From assembly GCA_023433945.1 (NCBI GenBank), contig JAEYTP010000133.1:1-43149 (forward strand): a DNA stretch of 43,149 nt. The letters are read 5' to 3'. Position numbers and translations under genes: made by a program. The DNA comes from Bacillota bacterium. Lineage in GTDB: Bacteria > Bacillota > Clostridia > Acetivibrionales > DSM-1351. Of the stretch, positions 42,759 to 43,149 are shown piece after piece (positions within the stretch are counted from its first letter, which is position 1; the number at the start of each line of letters is the position of its first letter). Under the pieces are notes generated by a model. That model made no database searches, was not told the DNA's origin, and worked only from the letters and a program-made list of their open reading frames with translations.

Positions 42759-42845
42759 TTACTTGATGCAACCTATACTCCAAGTGACATACGATATCCT
42801 ACTGGCCTTAGATTGTTGAATGAAGCACAGACTAGAGAAACATGA
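42759..42845 (+). pseudogene. Decayed transposase fragment (IS1182/IS5-like)
   Basis: The translation LLDATYTPSDIRYPTGLRLL continues into NEAQTRET and a stop (TGA 42843-42845). It closely follows the DAT..PADIRYPTDL.LLNEAR signature of IS1182-type transposases, around the first catalytic aspartate. A stop codon (TAA 42756-42758) precedes it in frame, and no other part of a transposase was recognised on either side. It is the only recognisable item between the LRR terminator and the promoter at 42901. No ends or target duplication were found. Confidence 0.7.
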
Positions 42846-42900
42846 CCACGTCCACCGTTAATATCGTTAAATATTTTATACCTATACTTTAAAATGAGGG

Positions 42901-42929
42901 TTGCAGTTATTATGTATACGAGTTAAAAT
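42901..42929 (+). promoter_or_regulatory. Probable promoter of the dehydrogenase gene
   Basis: TTGCAG (42901-42906), a 17-bp spacer and TAAAAT (42924-42929) predict a start near 42936, about 73 bases before the ATG at 43009. Confidence 0.5.
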
Positions 42930-43008
42930 GTCCATAGTTTCCTATTAAAATTTATCACTACAATACTTGACGACAAAAAAGATATAAGGAACGGAAAAGG
43001 GGAATATT

Positions 43009-43149
43009 ATGGGAATTTTATTAGGTAAGACAGCAATTATAACAGGTGCAGGCCGCGCTGTTCTGAGTGATGGCCGCTGTGGTTCTATCGGCTATGGAAT
43101 TGCAACAGCTTATGCCAAGGAGGGGGCAAATTTGGTCCTCACTGGTCGT
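43009..43149 (+). CDS. Short-chain dehydrogenase/reductase (3' partial)
   Basis: The first 47 residues of an SDR oxidoreductase, cut by the window edge. MGILLGKTAIITGAGRAV...CGSIGYGIATAYAKEGANLVLTGR shows the first beta strand and the TGxxxGxG cofactor loop, widened by about nine residues between TGAGR and GSIGYGIA, as in some FabG-like reductases. AAAGGGG lies six bases before the ATG. Substrate cannot be inferred. It has its own promoter and follows a terminator and a dead transposase, so it is probably unrelated to the surface locus. Confidence 0.85.
   Translation, partial: MGILLGKTAIITGAGRAVLSDGRCGSIGYGIATAYAKEGANLVLTGR

Overview
The window looks like a Gram-positive Bacillota genome, probably a clostridial lineage. 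Ribosome-binding sites are strong AGGAGG/GGGG types. TTG and GTG starts occur. The gene set includes an LTA-synthase-type enzyme, a YfhO protein and two giant SLH-anchored surface proteins. The species cannot be named from the sequence. Nearly every gene is on the + strand, and the window is essentially one surface-glycan locus followed by a surface-protein locus.

Region 1 (1-1869): the 3' end of an RlmD/RlmCD-type 23S rRNA methyltransferase gene. A 448-bp non-autonomous transposable element sits in its last codon. The element has TG...CA ends, 24-bp imperfect terminal inverted repeats, a perfect 5-bp target duplication (GGTGA) and three subterminal repeats at each end, an IS21-like organisation. 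Deleting the element plus one GGTGA copy restores the ending ...ITRVK-stop, 10 bp before a hairpin terminator.

Region 2 (1870-7339): two family-2 glycosyltransferases, a strong terminator, a good sigma-A promoter, and then the complete dTDP-L-rhamnose set in the order rmlD-rmlA-rmlC-rmlB.

Region 3 (7385-25476): a visibly AT-richer run of closely spaced genes. It has a Wzm/Wzt-type polysaccharide ABC exporter, a 985-residue methyltransferase/coiled-coil/GT4/GT2 fusion, another GT4-like enzyme, a YfhO-type membrane protein, and a secreted GDPD-like phosphodiesterase. A compact block follows that should make and use dTDP-Fuc4NAc: a WecE-type transaminase, a polyprenyl-phosphate glycosyltransferase, two overlapping SMR-type small membrane proteins and a WecD-type acetyltransferase. 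After it come another GT2, an LTA-synthase-family enzyme and a membrane-anchored tandem IPT/TIG protein. RmlA and RmlB supply dTDP-4-keto-6-deoxyglucose. That intermediate can branch to dTDP-rhamnose (RmlC/D) or dTDP-Fuc4NAc (WecE/D). The simplest model is a rhamnose-containing polymer exported by Wzm/Wzt, plus a second, extracytoplasmic decoration route: polyprenyl-P-Fuc4NAc is flipped by the SMR pair and transferred outside by YfhO, possibly onto a glycerol-phosphate polymer made by the LtaS-like enzyme.

Region 4 (25477-42614): a promoter whose start point is overlapped by a perfect 12-bp palindrome, then a 3711-residue S-layer-type protein. It contains nine atrophied-Ig repeats, an L-type-lectin-like domain, SbsA/Big_5-like domains, a PKD domain, a propeller-like region, CARDB-like domains and three SLH domains. 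A terminator follows, then a 1786-residue BspA-type leucine-rich-repeat protein that also ends in SLH domains, with its own terminator. These genes are clearly richer in G+C than region 3.

Region 5 (42615-43149): a decayed transposase fragment, a promoter, and the start of a short-chain dehydrogenase cut by the window edge. No rRNA, tRNA, CRISPR array or replication origin was seen.
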